The notes under the pieces are model-generated. The model was given only the letters and a program-made list of their open reading frames with translations, did not search any database and had not been told where the DNA came from. From NCBI GenBank assembly GCA_012295275.1, contig CM022665.1, positions 34,094,022-34,158,021 on the forward strand: 64,000 nucleotides of DNA. Reading direction: 5' to 3'. How positions within the stretch are numbered: the stretch's first letter is position 1; every line of letters starts with the position of its first letter. The translations under genes were made by a program, and so were the position numbers. Below are positions 10,370 to 25,545 of this stretch, piece after piece. This DNA comes from Chrysomallon squamiferum. Taxonomy: Eukaryota; Mollusca; Gastropoda; Neomphalida; Peltospiridae.

Positions 10370-13300
10370 TGTGACACCTTATGACATCCACAGTCTTCAA
10401 TACTAAACTTGTTTTCATCTGCCCACACAGATAGGTACAAAACTAATCAGGTGTGTTCTTATCAATTCCAACAACCATAATTATAAATAAAACATTTTAA
10501 AATATAATTTTCACATAATGCTCCAGTATATATCTTAAACATCTGTCTACAAACTATAATAGCCAGAACATTTTTCAAACAGAATATTTCTCATATAACT
10601 ATTGTGTGTGTTGGATTAATATAGAAAAATGAAATCCTAAAAGGTATATTTTTTTTAAATTTTTTATTTTTTAGCTCCATACAAAAGATAAGAGACAAGA
10701 GACCATATGGTCATTTCTCATCAACAACCATATCTGAGAATTCAAGGAGGTTTTGATAACCTCAGTTGTCCACTGTGTCAGTTTGATAGCTGGAAATACT
10801 GTCACAAGAGTTGCTGATTAAATGTGATATTGTTTTTAACAAGTAGTTTTGCTGTTAAGTTTCATGAAAACTTTTATATTGGTTGAAGTCAAGAGTTCTG
10901 ACGCACAACATTGACAACCACACCATAGCTAATGTCTGTATATCTTATCAGTAATGTATTTAATAAAACAAGTAATAATACTGGTGATGATTATATTTGA
11001 TGATGATGATAAAACTGGAGATTAGCTGCAAAAATTTTAAATGAAGTAACTTATATATCAATAATGCACTCCTGATCTTTAATCTGTGGTAATATGGCAG
11101 AGATTAATCAAGAAGGAAATACTTGAAACAATGACTGAATATTTAATAATACCTCAACAGATTTTAATTATTTTAGTAAAAACTGCTGTTGTTTCAAATG
11201 ACCAGATATCTTTAATAAAGTAACAAAAACAACAATAATAATAATAATGAAACAAATAAAATTAAAAATTAATAAAAATTAAAATAACAATAACACTAAA
11301 AATATTATAAACAAGTAGTAATGCTAATGAGAAATATCCATGTTCAAAAAAAGAAGGAAAAAGCTAATAATAATAATAATTAAATTATAGTAAGATATTT
11401 CATCTTTCAGATTAAAAATTATAATACACAGTGTATGTGTATCTCTGCATTTTGTTTCAGATATTTTATCTCAGTTAGTGACTGACTTGTGCCAGTGAAC
11501 CAGTGTGAGGTATTTGAAGAGATAATGTATTGCGTATGTGCCAGTTAATCTGTAAATATTTAGGACAGTAAATGTTTTTGATATCTCCAAAGAAAAATCA
11601 TAAATACAAACATGGTTGTTATTTAATATTGGCTAAAATAATATATCCAGTTACTCCAGTTGAAAACATAAAGGTATATATGAAGATTTTTGAAAAGTGT
11701 TAATTATATAGACATTCCCACATACATGTGCACACACATATACACAAACCAAGTATACAAATGATTAAGAAACACACATTAATATGCATATGCAGAGAGA
11801 AACAAATCAACACATTTATATTCCATTTCATTCTTTAATTCAACAAGGCTATACAAGATAATGGCAATATTTTCACACTGAATTTTCTGCTTGTATATCG
11901 TCCTTGTTTTCATAAACTGTGTATCCCACTTTGTTTTTCTTGACAGTGAAGTTCCCAAAATCAGTATTCTTAAACCCAGAATAGAGCAAATCCCATATCT
12001 GACAACAGTCCCACTACCTACCCACTGCCACAGTATCTTCATACCAAATTTACAAAGTGCTTCTGGCTGTGCTGTGCAGATTCATGTATGTTGCTCTTTT
12101 TTTTCTTCTTTTTCTTGACATTTGGTGAAATTGTTATACTGTTTTGCTCTGAAAATATGTACCACCACAACCAAACACCCAGGATCACCTCTTAATGACA
12201 CCGAAGAAAAGGAAGAATACAATGTTGTGTATAACAGAAAAAATAGATGTTTTGGAGAAGTTAGACTCAGGATCATCAATGCACACATACTGTGTGAACT
12301 GTTTGGTGCTTGCTCTTCAACTGTATTTCACTTTGAGGCATGCACAGCATTCAGTTTACATGTACAATATATTAACATTCCAAAGTTAGCAAATTCTGTT
12401 AATCAACATGGCACTTGTCCCAGCTATGCTCTGTTTAGGAACTTCAATCTGTATTTAGTTTCTCACACTATATATCTTCAGATCAGCTCTTTATGTTTAT
12501 TATTTTGGGCTAGTTAAGTACCAACATATATTATTTTCTCAATGAAATTCTTCACTTGTTAAACTTCATTTATAGAGAATGAGAAAAAAAAATGTGATAA
12601 GTTGGTTCCTCAAAACAAGGAAGATATATTAAACAGCAACACAAGCTGTGTTTTGAGTATTCCTCACATAAATAAATATCTATTTATACATATATAATAT
12701 GTATTTCAGATATCATTAATCTACCCTGGCTGAATGAGACAAAAAGAAGGGAGGAAAAAGACATTTAAAAATATGAAAATATAATGTGAAAATGCACCAA
12801 ATAATGGTTATTGCCAGAAAAATCACAATTAATCATTGTTATAATACAAACTTGAAAAATATTCTTTATTTTAAAATATAAAAACAGATATGCAAAGCTT
12901 CAATTTTTATGCAGACCATTTTATTTTTGTTTTCTTTTTTTTATGGTTCCTACCAAAAAGTTCTATATATCCAAAGTCTTGAATAAATATGTAAAAACGC
13001 ATCATCATTTGGATGTTTGTGTGTGAATGTATTTAAGTGTGTGTGTGTGTGTAACCATATCTGTTCGTATTCACATCCAAGCTTCCAGGTTTTTTACCAT
13101 AACACCCAAAAACACACCTTTTTTTATTTTTAAAAATGTTTTCAATTGCAACTTCCACCAACTGAACAGTTTGTGGCTCCATGAAGCATCACCATGGACA
13201 TGGCAATATTCATTTGTGGAATAAGGTCAGTACTATGTTAATTAATTAGCATCTCTGTTGTATTAAATTTTAAACTAGAAATACCTCAACAAGACAGAAT

Positions 13301-14099
13301 TAAAAAAACATAAAAAGCAGCAGCATAGATCAGCAGCTGTAAAATGCACAAAGCTGTCAACTGTATTTTATATGTACAAGTGATTCAAATAAACATCTTA
13401 AATTAATTTACATTGGTGTTCCTCCAACTTGCCTTGGTGCCGTAACATTTGTGATTAAATTCAAGGACACAATTGTCATACCTAAAAAAAAATTGTATCT
13501 GTTTTGTTATTCAAGTTCTATATTAAAATATTTAAAAATAAAAATTATTTTTCATAAATCCTGGTTGTAAATGTTAACAGTAAAATGATCACAGCCACTC
13601 TTTTCCACCTCATTTTGTTTAGCTACAGTTACTTTTTTAATTTATGAAGGGTTGAAAGATGAAAGATGACTGGACAGTAGATATTTAATGGTGGAACAGT
13701 ATAAGAAAACATTTCTTTCACTCTAAAAATCCAAATAAATAAATGAAATACAAATATCATGTTTTTAACTGATTTTCAACTGTTAAGAAAATATGATACA
13801 AATCAAAATTTACAATGGAAAGTAATGAATTCCACCCCCAAAACTTTTATTTTGCGAGTAAGATATTTATATAAATTAAAGAGACATCGGATAATGAAAA
13901 TGCTTTTAACATTAATAAATTATATCAAAACCACAATTCCAAAACATCATTAATCTCACATAGAAAATTAAGAAATAGCCAAGCAATGTTTGACTTTTAA
14001 AATTAATGATTGTCCCCTCTTTATAAGGCAATTCAGTCAAGTCTTGTTTTTCATGCTCCAGTTAACTGTTGAAAGAATTTTGGTATCTTCATGAAGTTC
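10370..14099. other. Intergenic region: anosmin-like promoter side and PPP1R21 3' UTR side
   Basis: The two minus-strand genes are separated by 3.7 kb. The left end should hold the promoter and 5' UTR of the anosmin-like gene; the right end should hold the PPP1R21 3' UTR. I could not fix either boundary. The content is AT-rich with short microsatellites. Frames of up to 131 codons near 12122-12517 resemble no family I know and are treated as chance. Confidence 0.5.
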
Positions 14100-17000
14100 T
14101 TACTTCCTGTTTTTCTTATGTCCCTGAAAACAAACATTACATAATAATATTACTTACATGTTCATGCCCACATAAAATATTCCACTGTAAATATTTAAAT
14201 TCATTTAATATTTTATAGTGAAACAATTAAGTTAACTATTTTATCACATCTTATCATCTTTCTTTTTCAAAATACATTTTTTCTTATCTTTCTTTTTCTT
14301 GTTGTCTTGCAACCTAGTTATCTATTCAATTATCTATCCTGTTTTCTTTCCCTCTTTCACTCGCATGTTCTATTTATCTATCCTGTTGTCTTTTCCTCTT
14401 TCTCTCTTGCTATAGCAATCTATCTTTTTTCTCTAACAAACCTTATTCTAATGATCTATTCTGTTGTGTCCCTCTTTCTTGTTCTAGTTATCTGTCATGT
14501 TTTCACCCTCTTTCTCTTTTTCTCTCATTATAATTCTCTTTCCCTCTCTATTCATTCTCTAATATTTCTTCCCATTGGTCTCTTTCTTTCATTTTTTCTC
14601 ACAAGATGTATCACTCGCATAACATTTAAAGATTAAAATTACCTTAGCTGATACAGTCTGAAGCTGCAACTTTAAATCATCAATCTCATCTTTCTGTTGT
14701 GTGAGTTTTTCATTCATTCCAGCCAGATGGTCACTCATCATACTAAGCTGTCCCTCATAACTTCGACTAGTAGTCTGCAGTTCATCCTAGCAACAAATAC
14801 AGTAAATATTACTTATAACTAATACTTCTGTTGTTGTTTGCAGTTCAAACCAGCAAATATTCAGTAAATATTTCTAGTATTATCACTACATAAACTGTTT
14901 TTAGAATCTTTAACAACAACAGTATGTATAAACAAAAACAAAAATGTATAAAACTGTAAGAAAGAATATCAAATGTATAAAGAAGTAAATTCTCTTTTCA
15001 GTGGAAATTATATATTAAAATTTGAAATGAAAATATTAATAACAAACTACCACCATATAATTACATGCAATTAATATACTTTTTTTTAATTGTTCTTTGT
15101 TTTTCCACATTTTTTTTGTTGTTGTTGTTGTTTATTCAGAAATAACATTTGAATGAAATCTTAATACAAATGAAATAAAATCTCTGAAATAAATATATTA
15201 AACCTTCAGCTGGGCTAGAGACTGATTGGATATCTTCAGTTCTTCTAGGGCAGCACATTTAGATTTCTGGGCTAACTGTAATTGTTTGTGTAGTGCTCTC
15301 ACCTGTTTAAACAAATACCATACACTGCTTACATTTCATAAAACTGGTAAAAAAAAAAAAAATGTATATATATATATAAATATAAATATATATAGGCACA
15401 CCCGAGCATGTACACACACACGCACACTTTTCTTTACCAGGTAAAGTAAGTGTCTCAAAATACATCTATTTGTAAGGACAGCAGAATCTGAGAATAAGGT
15501 AAAAATTCAAAACAAAGCTGGATATGAATTATATATATCCAGTAATAGCAACAGTTTTCTGTAGTAAGATTAGTACCTACAGAATATTTGCCTATGCTAG
15601 CAGCAATATTTTGAACACTAAAATGAATTTACAATACACTACAAAATGTACAATTTGAACTCAATTTCTTATAAAATGAATTGAACCCTGACATAAATAT
15701 ATTAATTCTGCCACTATTACATTGATACCAACATAACAAAAACATGAAATTCTGAACAGTGTAACTTATCAATACTGTAGTACCTGTATTAGCCTTATAT
15801 GAAATTATCAACGGTGTAACTTGTCAGTACTGTTGTAACTTATCAATACTATAGTACCTGTATTAGCTTTATAAGAAATTCTGAACTATAACTTATCAAA
15901 ACTGTACTACCTGTATTAGCTTTAAATTATATATACTGTACATATTACATGAAATCCTGAATAATCCAATTTATCAACACTGTAGTGTTGGTAAAAATAC
16001 AACAACATGCTATTCTGATCAAAATTTATACACACTTCAGCATGGAAGTTGACACATTTGCTGTCGAGAGCCTGAAGCTGCAGGGAAAGATCAGTGATAC
16101 GAGTTGTGTAATGATTTTTAATAAGCTGCTCTCGAGTTTCTGAATCACTACTTTCTGACTGGTTGTCCAAACTGCCAAGCTGAAACATTTCATAAAAATA
16201 TATCAACTGTTTGGTAATTCAAACATATTTAAAACTGATTGATGGACTTGATTATCTAGCTAATCATAAAAAAAAAAGCATTTAATTTGTTTCATAGGCA
16301 ACATATGAACTGCAGACACTTGTTCAAGAGCTAAAACCATCAAGTATTTAAATAAACAAATCTATTCAAAAAAAAAATAATAATAATAATTATTGTCTTA
16401 AATATGAAATTGGACTAGAATAAAAACTAAAATATTTAAGACATATTATTGGAAGTAACTACATCTTAAATCAGTAAAACCTTGGATATTATGTTTGAAA
16501 GAAAAAGAAACAACATTTCAATTAATTTTCAATCTTTCTTAATTTGATTAGAACAGCAAAAGGATATATTTTAATTTTAAATTTAAATTAGATCTCTAAT
16601 AAATTTAAATTGAATTTTGTTAGTTATTAGACAGCTATTAGAGTATATTTATGTACAAAATGTGTAAAATGAGTTAGAGTACCAATAGCAAAATTTTAAT
16701 ATATTTTTACCATTGTTGTTTCAACTGATGATGAGGATGCTGCTGCTGCTGCTGCTGCTGTTGTTGTTGTTGTTTTTGTTGTTGCTGTTGCTGTTGATGT
16801 TGATGCTGATGCTGACATGTCCATGTTATCCTCAATGGAGTCTTCACGATGTACAGTATTCTGTAATCTGTCAATTTCTTGTTGTTGTTGTTTTGTTTTC
16901 TAGGATTTAAAAAAAATATGAAATATATATTAAATGGAAGGAAAATAAATGTAGAAAATATTTCTCGCAAACTGTAAGAAGTTATCTCAGTCTGATGTAG

Positions 17001-20000
17001 CAAAACAGGAATTCAGATAGTTATATGCTTCATACACCATTTTTAACTCCTCATCTAATTAATCTAAAACTGAGCAATAATCTTTTTCATTATTTTCTCC
17101 AAATTATATTACTCTGCTTAAATTTACTACGTAATGATTTAGTTTTAAAAATGGTAAACTCATAATGGTACTTACAGTTAACTCATTCTCATATTTAATT
17201 TTAAGTAATTGTAGTTCCAGCATCCAGTGCTCTTTTTCTTGTTCCAATTTGTTAACTCGCTGTTGGAAAACATGAATCTGGAAAACAAATAAATTTACTT
17301 AGCAAAATAAAAATGAAAATGAATTAATTTATTTATTTATTCCAAATTATGGATCATACTTATCAACCAGTACCTACATGAAATAAAAACACTGCATGGT
17401 CAATCTTAGCAGAGAGACATATCACTAAATACCAAAAATATTACATTTATGTTGCTAGCATTCTTGGATTCTGCATAGCACAGTTGTTTCTTAAACATAG
17501 AAAAAAAAGAGAAAAAATATTATTTTTCTTGTTAAAGGTGTGGTAAATCCCAATCTTTTTTAGCATTAGAAAAAACCCAACAAAAAACCAACAACAAAAA
17601 ACAACACTTTTATAAAGTTTTTCCACTGTTTAATTCAATAATATTTAAATTAAATACAAAGATAAAAGCTGATCTATTTTCATTTGGACAATACTGATAT
17701 TAATTGTATGAGGAACCATATATTGATTGAAGCTAAAAAAACACATTGTTAGTATAATCTGATGTCATATTATTTGATATTTATGTGATATTGTAAGACA
17801 ATGATTCAAGGCTCACCACCCTTGACATTGCATATGATCTGAGGGGTAATAATAAACAAAAATCATATATATAATAAATAAAAGATTAAACCTGATGTGT
17901 CAAGCCTTGTTTGTTCTCAGTAGAACTAAGAAGAGTTTTCCTGTTCTGAACAGCCACTTTGTGTGGGACTGATTCTGGACATGGCTGTAACGTAAGAAAA
18001 ATATATTTGAATTATAAATAAAACATGTACATGCATATGCACATGTGATACCAGAATATAGAGACTGTATATGTTGAGTGATATATTATGAAGTACATAA
18101 ACCCATATATTTGGCTTGAATAATGAATAGTAAAATAAATATTTTTAAATCTCTTTGATCTATTAGGATATTAGTTTGCACACAAACACACACATGCATA
18201 TTGCATACATACATATGTATGTGTGTGTGTGTGTGTGTGTAATTATTATTATTATTATGGTTATTATTATTTTAGCTCACAGAAATTATCTTATTATTTC
18301 ATAACAAAAATTAATTTCTGATCTTATGAAACTCAAAACAAATTTCTTACAACTGCCTACTGATAATAAAACTTAAAAAATGCATTGAAATTTTCTCATG
18401 AAGATTTTAATGAAAAATGTCACACCATATGAAATTCATTGGAATATCCTTATAAACTTCAGACCTTTAGAAAACTTGTTAAGATTATCTTACCCTTGCA
18501 AGAGAGGACAAGTATCTGGAGGACCGGGCTTTGAAATTCACTACAGCAGGATGAGAACGAGGTCCTCCATCTACAATTTCAATGCCAACACTGCTTCCTC
18601 GGGTGCGATAACCAGCTGTCTCACTGAAGAAGTCCAGGTTACCAGACATGAATGCTGAAATCTGGAGACATTTTTTTAAATACCATAAATGCAAACTGAA
18701 TTTGTTTTTATAAAATTTAACAAAAATCATGTGATATTCTACTTTTCTAAAATTTTTATTGTCACTAATATTATCTGATTAACATTATCCATCTGTGAAA
18801 TAAATGGCTAATAATTTGCTTAACACCATTTCTGAGCATATATGTTTATATCTGTCTGTGTGTGTAGCATCTGAAATAATGAGAGTCCTTCTATAATTTT
18901 TTTTTAAGTAATAATATTTGTTATAATTAATTTTACAAATAAACTGACCTGATGTAACTATATTTTAAATATATTGAATATTATAACTCACCTTCCCAGT
19001 GTTAGTAACCAAGGAAACTAATGATGCTACAACGCATTCATCAGTTGTTTTTAACTTCTGTGTCGCTGTAGGCAACTGATGTTCCAAAGATACCTTAGAA
19101 TTATAATGCTTAGAAACTTCTGCAAGAAAAGAAAAAGTGTGTGTGTATGTATGTATGTATGTATGTATGTATGTATGTATCTATCTATACAATGAGGTGC
19201 AACAAGAAAAATATTTGAGAGAAATGAAATTTGATTTGTGTTTTTCTGTATTACTTAATTTTAAGTCATTAAAAAAAAATAATAATCATAAAAACAATAA
19301 TAATCATACCATCATCTTATATAATAATCTATTATGTAATAAATTAAACTTTGTTCTGAGTTTGTTGTTGTTAATTATTATTTTATATATATATATATAT
19401 ATATACATACACACACACATACATACACAGTAACACACACACACACACATATATGACACAGTTTTAAATTTGTTCTGTTTGTTGTTTTATTTAGAAACAG
19501 GTGTCTTTTTTTCATCTTTTTAAAAAAACATTCTAATGTTCTTGTTTTTTCATTGTCATCATGGTTGTTACAAATAACAAATTTTGTTAATTTTGGAAAA
19601 AAAAGTTTCAATGATCTTACCTTTGATAGCATCATGCAGATCATTGAGAAATTTACAAAGCTGACTGAAAAACTTCACATGACTTAAATGTGGATGAGGA
19701 ACAAAACCAGCTTTACCTAAAGTTAAAACATATTATAAATATATTGTGTAAAAGATAAAAATAACAAAATTATAATATTTTAAATGAAAATAATTACTAA
19801 TCAGTACATTTTACTTGCATAATGAATTATGAATAAAAGAAAAAGAAAAAGAATTTATTCATTAAATTTAAAATTATAAAACAAATTACCCTTTTTTTTT
19901 CTTTTTGACTGTAATCATATGTGTATGAATGAATGAACATTTGGTTACACCAAACCCATAAAAGTAAATCAGCTATTAGAAGTCATTTAGAGGTAAACAT

Positions 20001-23000
20001 AGAAATATAATCAATACATTTAATAATCCCTGTGCACAAAATCATTAGATGTAAGTCTTATACATTTAACTATATGAATATATTAGGAAATGTTTGTAGA
20101 TGTATGCAAAAAATAATAATAAATAAATAAATTATGGAAAAAACAATACAAAGAATGTTTAAAAATAAGATACAGCATAAAAACCTGACTAAAGATTAAG
20201 TTAATTCAAATGAATACAGATACTCACTCTGAGCACCTAGGACTGTGACATAAGTCTCCAGTTTATTAAAAACACAGTTCAGTCTCTTCATAGATTTAAA
20301 CAGTTCCATATTTTTGGCAGCCAGAGTTGAGGTACATGAAGACACTGCACATTCTTCTTCAATACTGGAAAAATAAATAAATATAACAAATAAATTATTT
20401 AAAAAATATTTGTTTTTAAATTTGTATTTAAAAATGCTATTTACAAAACATTTTAAACTGGACAAATACTTATTTTTAATCTTTCACATAAAGAAAGAAA
20501 TACTGCTGTTATAAATGTCACTCTTTACAGCAATGGTTTCAGTTTTCTGTAATAATAATAATAATAGTAGTAGTAGTAGTAGTAATAATATTAAAAGAAA
20601 TAAATTAATTTTGCACCTGGATAACTGATATGGCAACAATCTGTTCATGTAAGCCACAAAGTGTTGAAAGTTCTTTGAAAATAACTGTAGATCTAAAGCT
20701 GTTTCCTAAAATAAATTTTATAAAATAAATTCATGAGATAAGATCATTTAATGCAGGGGCGGGCAAATTCCAGCCTGCAAAGATTTGTTGTCTGACCCGC
20801 CAAACTGTTCACATTTAACATTGCCATCCGGCTAGTGAGACAGCAAACTAAAAGTCAATGAAATAAAGTCAGTTGACACAGCTATTTTTTTATTCAAGTC
20901 GCACTCAAGTTTAAAATTTAAGGCATCTCAAAGGTGCTTGTCAAATCAAATCTGAATTCTGAATGGCTGCTTGCTTCACTATTTCAAAATATGCAAACTA
21001 TAACGATCATTATTTCAATCCTGTGTCAATTACACATGCGGGCGAACTGAACCACGCTAACTGCCACGATCAAAACTGGTTTTCACTGTGAATTTACTGT
21101 TTACATAAAATATACGTTTTGAAATCTTTTTTGTTCTCATTTCATATTCTGGCCTTCATGCTCTTCTTGTAAGATCCATCTGGCCTGTTATAAAAGTTTG
21201 CCTGCCCCTGATCTAATGTCTGATTAAATTAAAAGAGATTTATTGTTAGTAGTAAATTATAAGCTTTAAAAAAAAAAAAAAAAAAAAAAAGAAATTCAAA
21301 CACACACATACAAAGAGAAATGCCCATAATGTATACTGTGAAAATATTATAAACTGTAATTATTATAAATATATGTTAAAGATTCAGGAAAGAGCATTGT
21401 TTTTTTTTAAATCTAGAAAAAAATGTTGTATCTTATAGACAGTGAAGTGAAGTACTGAAGCAGAATAATATATTCCACAAACACAAGGAAATAAAAAATA
21501 TCAAATCTACATACAAATAATCTAGTAAATTAAAGTTTCATGATTAAAATTCAAAACCTTTTTTATTTTATTTTATTATTATTATTTATTTTATAGTATT
21601 TGTTTTTGTTTTTGTTGTTGGCTCCTGTTTTGTGTTGGATTTTTAAAAGAGGGCATTGTTGAGATCTTTTTTGAGATGAAGAGTTTAATGGTTTGATGTG
21701 AAAATCAATCTGCCAAACATACTAGAGTTGTGAGTGAATCTTCTTTTAAACTTTCACTGAAAAGTCGGAGTGACAGTTCCACTGGTCGGAGGTGAGCCAT
21801 GTTTTCATGTAGATATTTACAGTACTGAAAAAAAATAGAAAAATAAAGAAGAAAAGAAAAGAAATTACACAGCTGATTTGTAAATGCAGTTTTAACAGTT
21901 TCCTTACAAATAAAACATGTCTCAAAGTCGTATTTTAAAGATGCTGTAAAGAATTTAATTTTCAAGTTCATGGTTCTGTATATTATTGTAAGAAAAACCT
22001 GTAAAACCAATATAAAAAGATAACATTGGATGCTAGACTCAAAGTAATGTAAAAAGCACATGTAAAATATTTGTAAAGTATTATTTAAAGTGAAAATTGA
22101 TCTTACTTTTATGTTTATAACACTAAGAGGTTCGGAGACACCATCAGCAGGGTAGATCTTAGATCTCTGTTCACTGTAAGTGTAGAAATTAGACAAGCCT
22201 TGGACAAGTTCAGTCACCAGGTTAGATGACTGGCTCACAAGTTCTCTTGCTCGCAGCTGATGTTTGCGATCATGTGTAGGTATGTTCAGTCGATTTAAAT
22301 CTCTTTTCTCTGAAACATGATAAACAACGTATTAAGTTATTCTGTTATTTCAATCAGTGCATTTTCTAAATTTTAAATATATGATGTTTCAAATTTAATA
22401 GAAGTGTATAATGCTATCTGCAACTGTAATACAAGTAAGTGTTTAGTTCTAAGAAAATTTTTGTTATTTCAAACCATAAAATCTTTTTGTGAAATATTGG
22501 ACTACTCTGTAGTTAGTAGGATAATGTAATTAATTATTCTGTTCTTCAGTTTAATAAAATTATTAAATTTCCTGAGGAAACTTGGAATTATTAGAATACT
22601 TGTTAACATACTTGTATAATTAGAAATTCTTTACAACTTATTTAAATTACTAGATAATGTGACAACATATTTATACTATAATAAATACTTGATAATTTAA
22701 TTACACTGTAAAGAATATTTTATACTGCACATGAATTAATTGAAATACTTACTTGTGTCTACGAATGGAAGTTTGTCAGCAATTATTTTGTTAGCACTGT
22801 CCAATTTGTTTTGTAAGCTTCTTTGAACAGCTCCTAGTTTTTCCTCTCTGCATTTTAAAAACAATTAAAAAATTAAAAATTAAAAAAAATTAAAATTGTT
22901 TTGTTCTTGTGCAGATGGTATACTTTTATCCAGCATACAGTAAAACAAAATGTGAAATTCAGTGTAAGATACATTTTAACAAACATATAAAATTATACAG

Positions 23001-25512
23001 TTTCATGACTGGGCATGCTTAAGTGTTAAAGTGTAACTCTTTATATTTCAGTTGTTCCAGTTTTACACACATTTGGGTTCCTGTATTACACACAGTCTAA
23101 TATTGTCAGTAAAAATGTTAAAGATTGTTTTAGTGAGTTGAAGGTTTTGTTTCCCAAGGATTTAATACTAACTGCTTAATGTACAATTTAGAAAATAAGA
23201 ACATAATCAGTCATAACTATGCACATACGCCAGTTCTACTCTCCCTCTGTAACCTTTCAATTCAGCTTCAAAAGTCTGAAGTTTAACCTGCAAAGAAAAC
23301 CCATTGAAAAGATATGTTTAGATTTAGTAGGAAAAGTATAATATAGTAGTAATACACAACATTATGAGTTTTCTTACTTAAGATTTCTGAGAGCCTCATT
23401 TCAAACAAACAGCCCTAACTAGATAGTTTAAGCCACTTTTTCAATAAGAGCAAAAATTCTTTCAGAACAATGAATATCTAAAACCACCTGCTATTAAGTT
23501 TTTGAAACTGCATTAAACAACTGTGTGTGTATTCATAATTCTGTGTGTATTCACCGATCCAAAAGTTCACAACTGTGTTGTGAACTTTTGGATCGGTGGA
23601 TGGATAAAACATACTAAAAAATTTTTAAACAACTGAAATGACAGTGAATAGATAGATACCTCTAACATGGCCTTTTCCTCTTGTAATTTGTCTATTTGTA
23701 TTTTGCTTTTTTGTCGAGTTGCATTCAAAACCTCTTCATGCTGACTGCATTCTGTTTCCAACATCTTTAGCTGCTGTTCAAGCTCGGTAATCTTGTTTTC
23801 ATACTGGCTGGTGGCCTCATACACCTTTAAAATTCATGTTCTAATTTATCTCTGCTTTGAAAATGCTATTAAAATATAGTGACTCCCCCAACTGAAAAAG
23901 GTATCAGTTAAACTTTCATGAATATTTCATGGCACTAAAAGTACTGCTTGTATTTGTTCACTGCCACTAAATGGTACAGTTAGTATTTGTTTATTAATGC
24001 TAAAAAGTGTTGTTTGTATTTGTTTATTAGTGGCAAGAAGTGTTGTTTGTGTTTGTTTATTAGTGGTAAAAAGTGTTGTTTGTATTTGTTTATTAGTGGT
24101 AAAAAGTGTTGTTTGTATTCGTTTATTAGCAGTAAAAGTGTTGTTTGTGTTTGTTTATTAGTGGTAAAAAGTGTTGTTTGTGTTTGTTTATTAGTGTTGT
24201 TTAAGAAATCATCACACTGACAAATGGTTCCTATCCTTACAAAAAAGACTGCTAATTTAGTTTTTCCTTTCTCCCTTGAAGTGCAGAGGAAAAACCTGAG
24301 TACCTTTTACACAATATGTTGTTTTGTTTTTTTATCATTTGTGTAGATTTTAGACCAAAAAGATAAACAAAAAAACAACTTGGTCAGAGAAGAGGAAAAG
24401 TAGTTTCAAATGCTGTAGATACCTTTTTGTGTAACAGAGCATTTTCTTCTATCTTGCTGTGAAGTTCCTCACTGAGAACACTGGAGGAATCAATATCCTG
24501 ACTGGAAACATCATTATCCTTGTGCTGAAATTAGTATATTTTTATTGTTTTTGAGATGAAATTAATATATTTTTATTTTCTTTGTGCTGAAATTTTATAC
24601 TTTTATAAAATTATATATTATCTTCTTGCTGATTAAAACAATGCACTTCAATTGTGGACTGTTATTACTGTAACATTGCTTTTTGTTATTAATATTATTT
24701 TTATAGTATATATATATTTTAATGTTATTATTAATACTTTGTTCTTCTTTTTGCTTGATTGCATTGATTCCAGCTCATCTTGGAGAAAGAGAACACGTTT
24801 TGTAAGCTGCTGGTTTCTGAAGGTTAAACTATCAACTTCCTGCTCATACTTCCTTACTGACTGATCCCTTTCCTTGATCGATTCCTGAAAGACAATAACG
24901 AAATATATTTCTTTTACTTACATCAAAATGCATTTTTTGCACACCATACCACACCAATTTATAAACAAATATTCAAACATGATAAATTATTTATTTACTG
25001 AAACAAGAATCAGTTTATGGACATATACATGCACAGCTGAGTGTGTTTATATAAGAAAAGAGAGGGTAATTCAGTGGTGATCAGTTATTTATATCCATAT
25101 TGATTATTAGGATATTGTGGTTGGCCATAACCAGTAACTAATAATAAATAAATAAATAAATAAATATTGACTAAAAAAAAAAACAAGGAACATTGTTTTA
25201 AAAATAAATGGTAATCTATAAGTTTGCAAAATGTATTAAACCGTTTGTATATATAAAGATATGCTTTAGAAATTAGATAGTTTGGGATTATTAATTGAAA
25301 TAATTTAAAATGGAACAGTCATAACCTTTAACTTTTCTGTTTCAACTTGCTCATCAAGATATGCTTTCTTCAGGACAGGTATTTGAGCTTTTAACTAAAA
25401 AAAACAAAAACAACAACAAATGTTCCAACAAAGTTTACAATTGTCAACTATCACATTCAGCAAAAATTAATAATTACCAGTGTGTGTGTGTGTGTGTGTA
25501 TATATATTTGTA

Positions 25513-25545
<33 letters not shown>

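Noticed and set aside
12122-12517. 131-codon plus-strand frame in the intergenic region
   Set aside because: No recognisable domain, overlapping frames on both strands, and biased AT-rich composition; probably chance or 3' UTR of PPP1R21.
16707-17003. Polyglutamine-rich minus-strand frame
   Set aside because: The flanking PPP1R21 exons fix the phase to Ala/Thr; the Gln frame is the shadow of the CAG-type array and its intron flanks.
21705-22238. 177-codon minus-strand frame that looks like one exon
   Set aside because: It runs through an intron between PPP1R21 exons 21723-21824 and 22107-22309; acceptor, donor and family alignment show two exons.
23938-24200. CRISPR-like regular repeats
   Set aside because: Units are head to tail without unique spacers, in an animal intron; this is a minisatellite.
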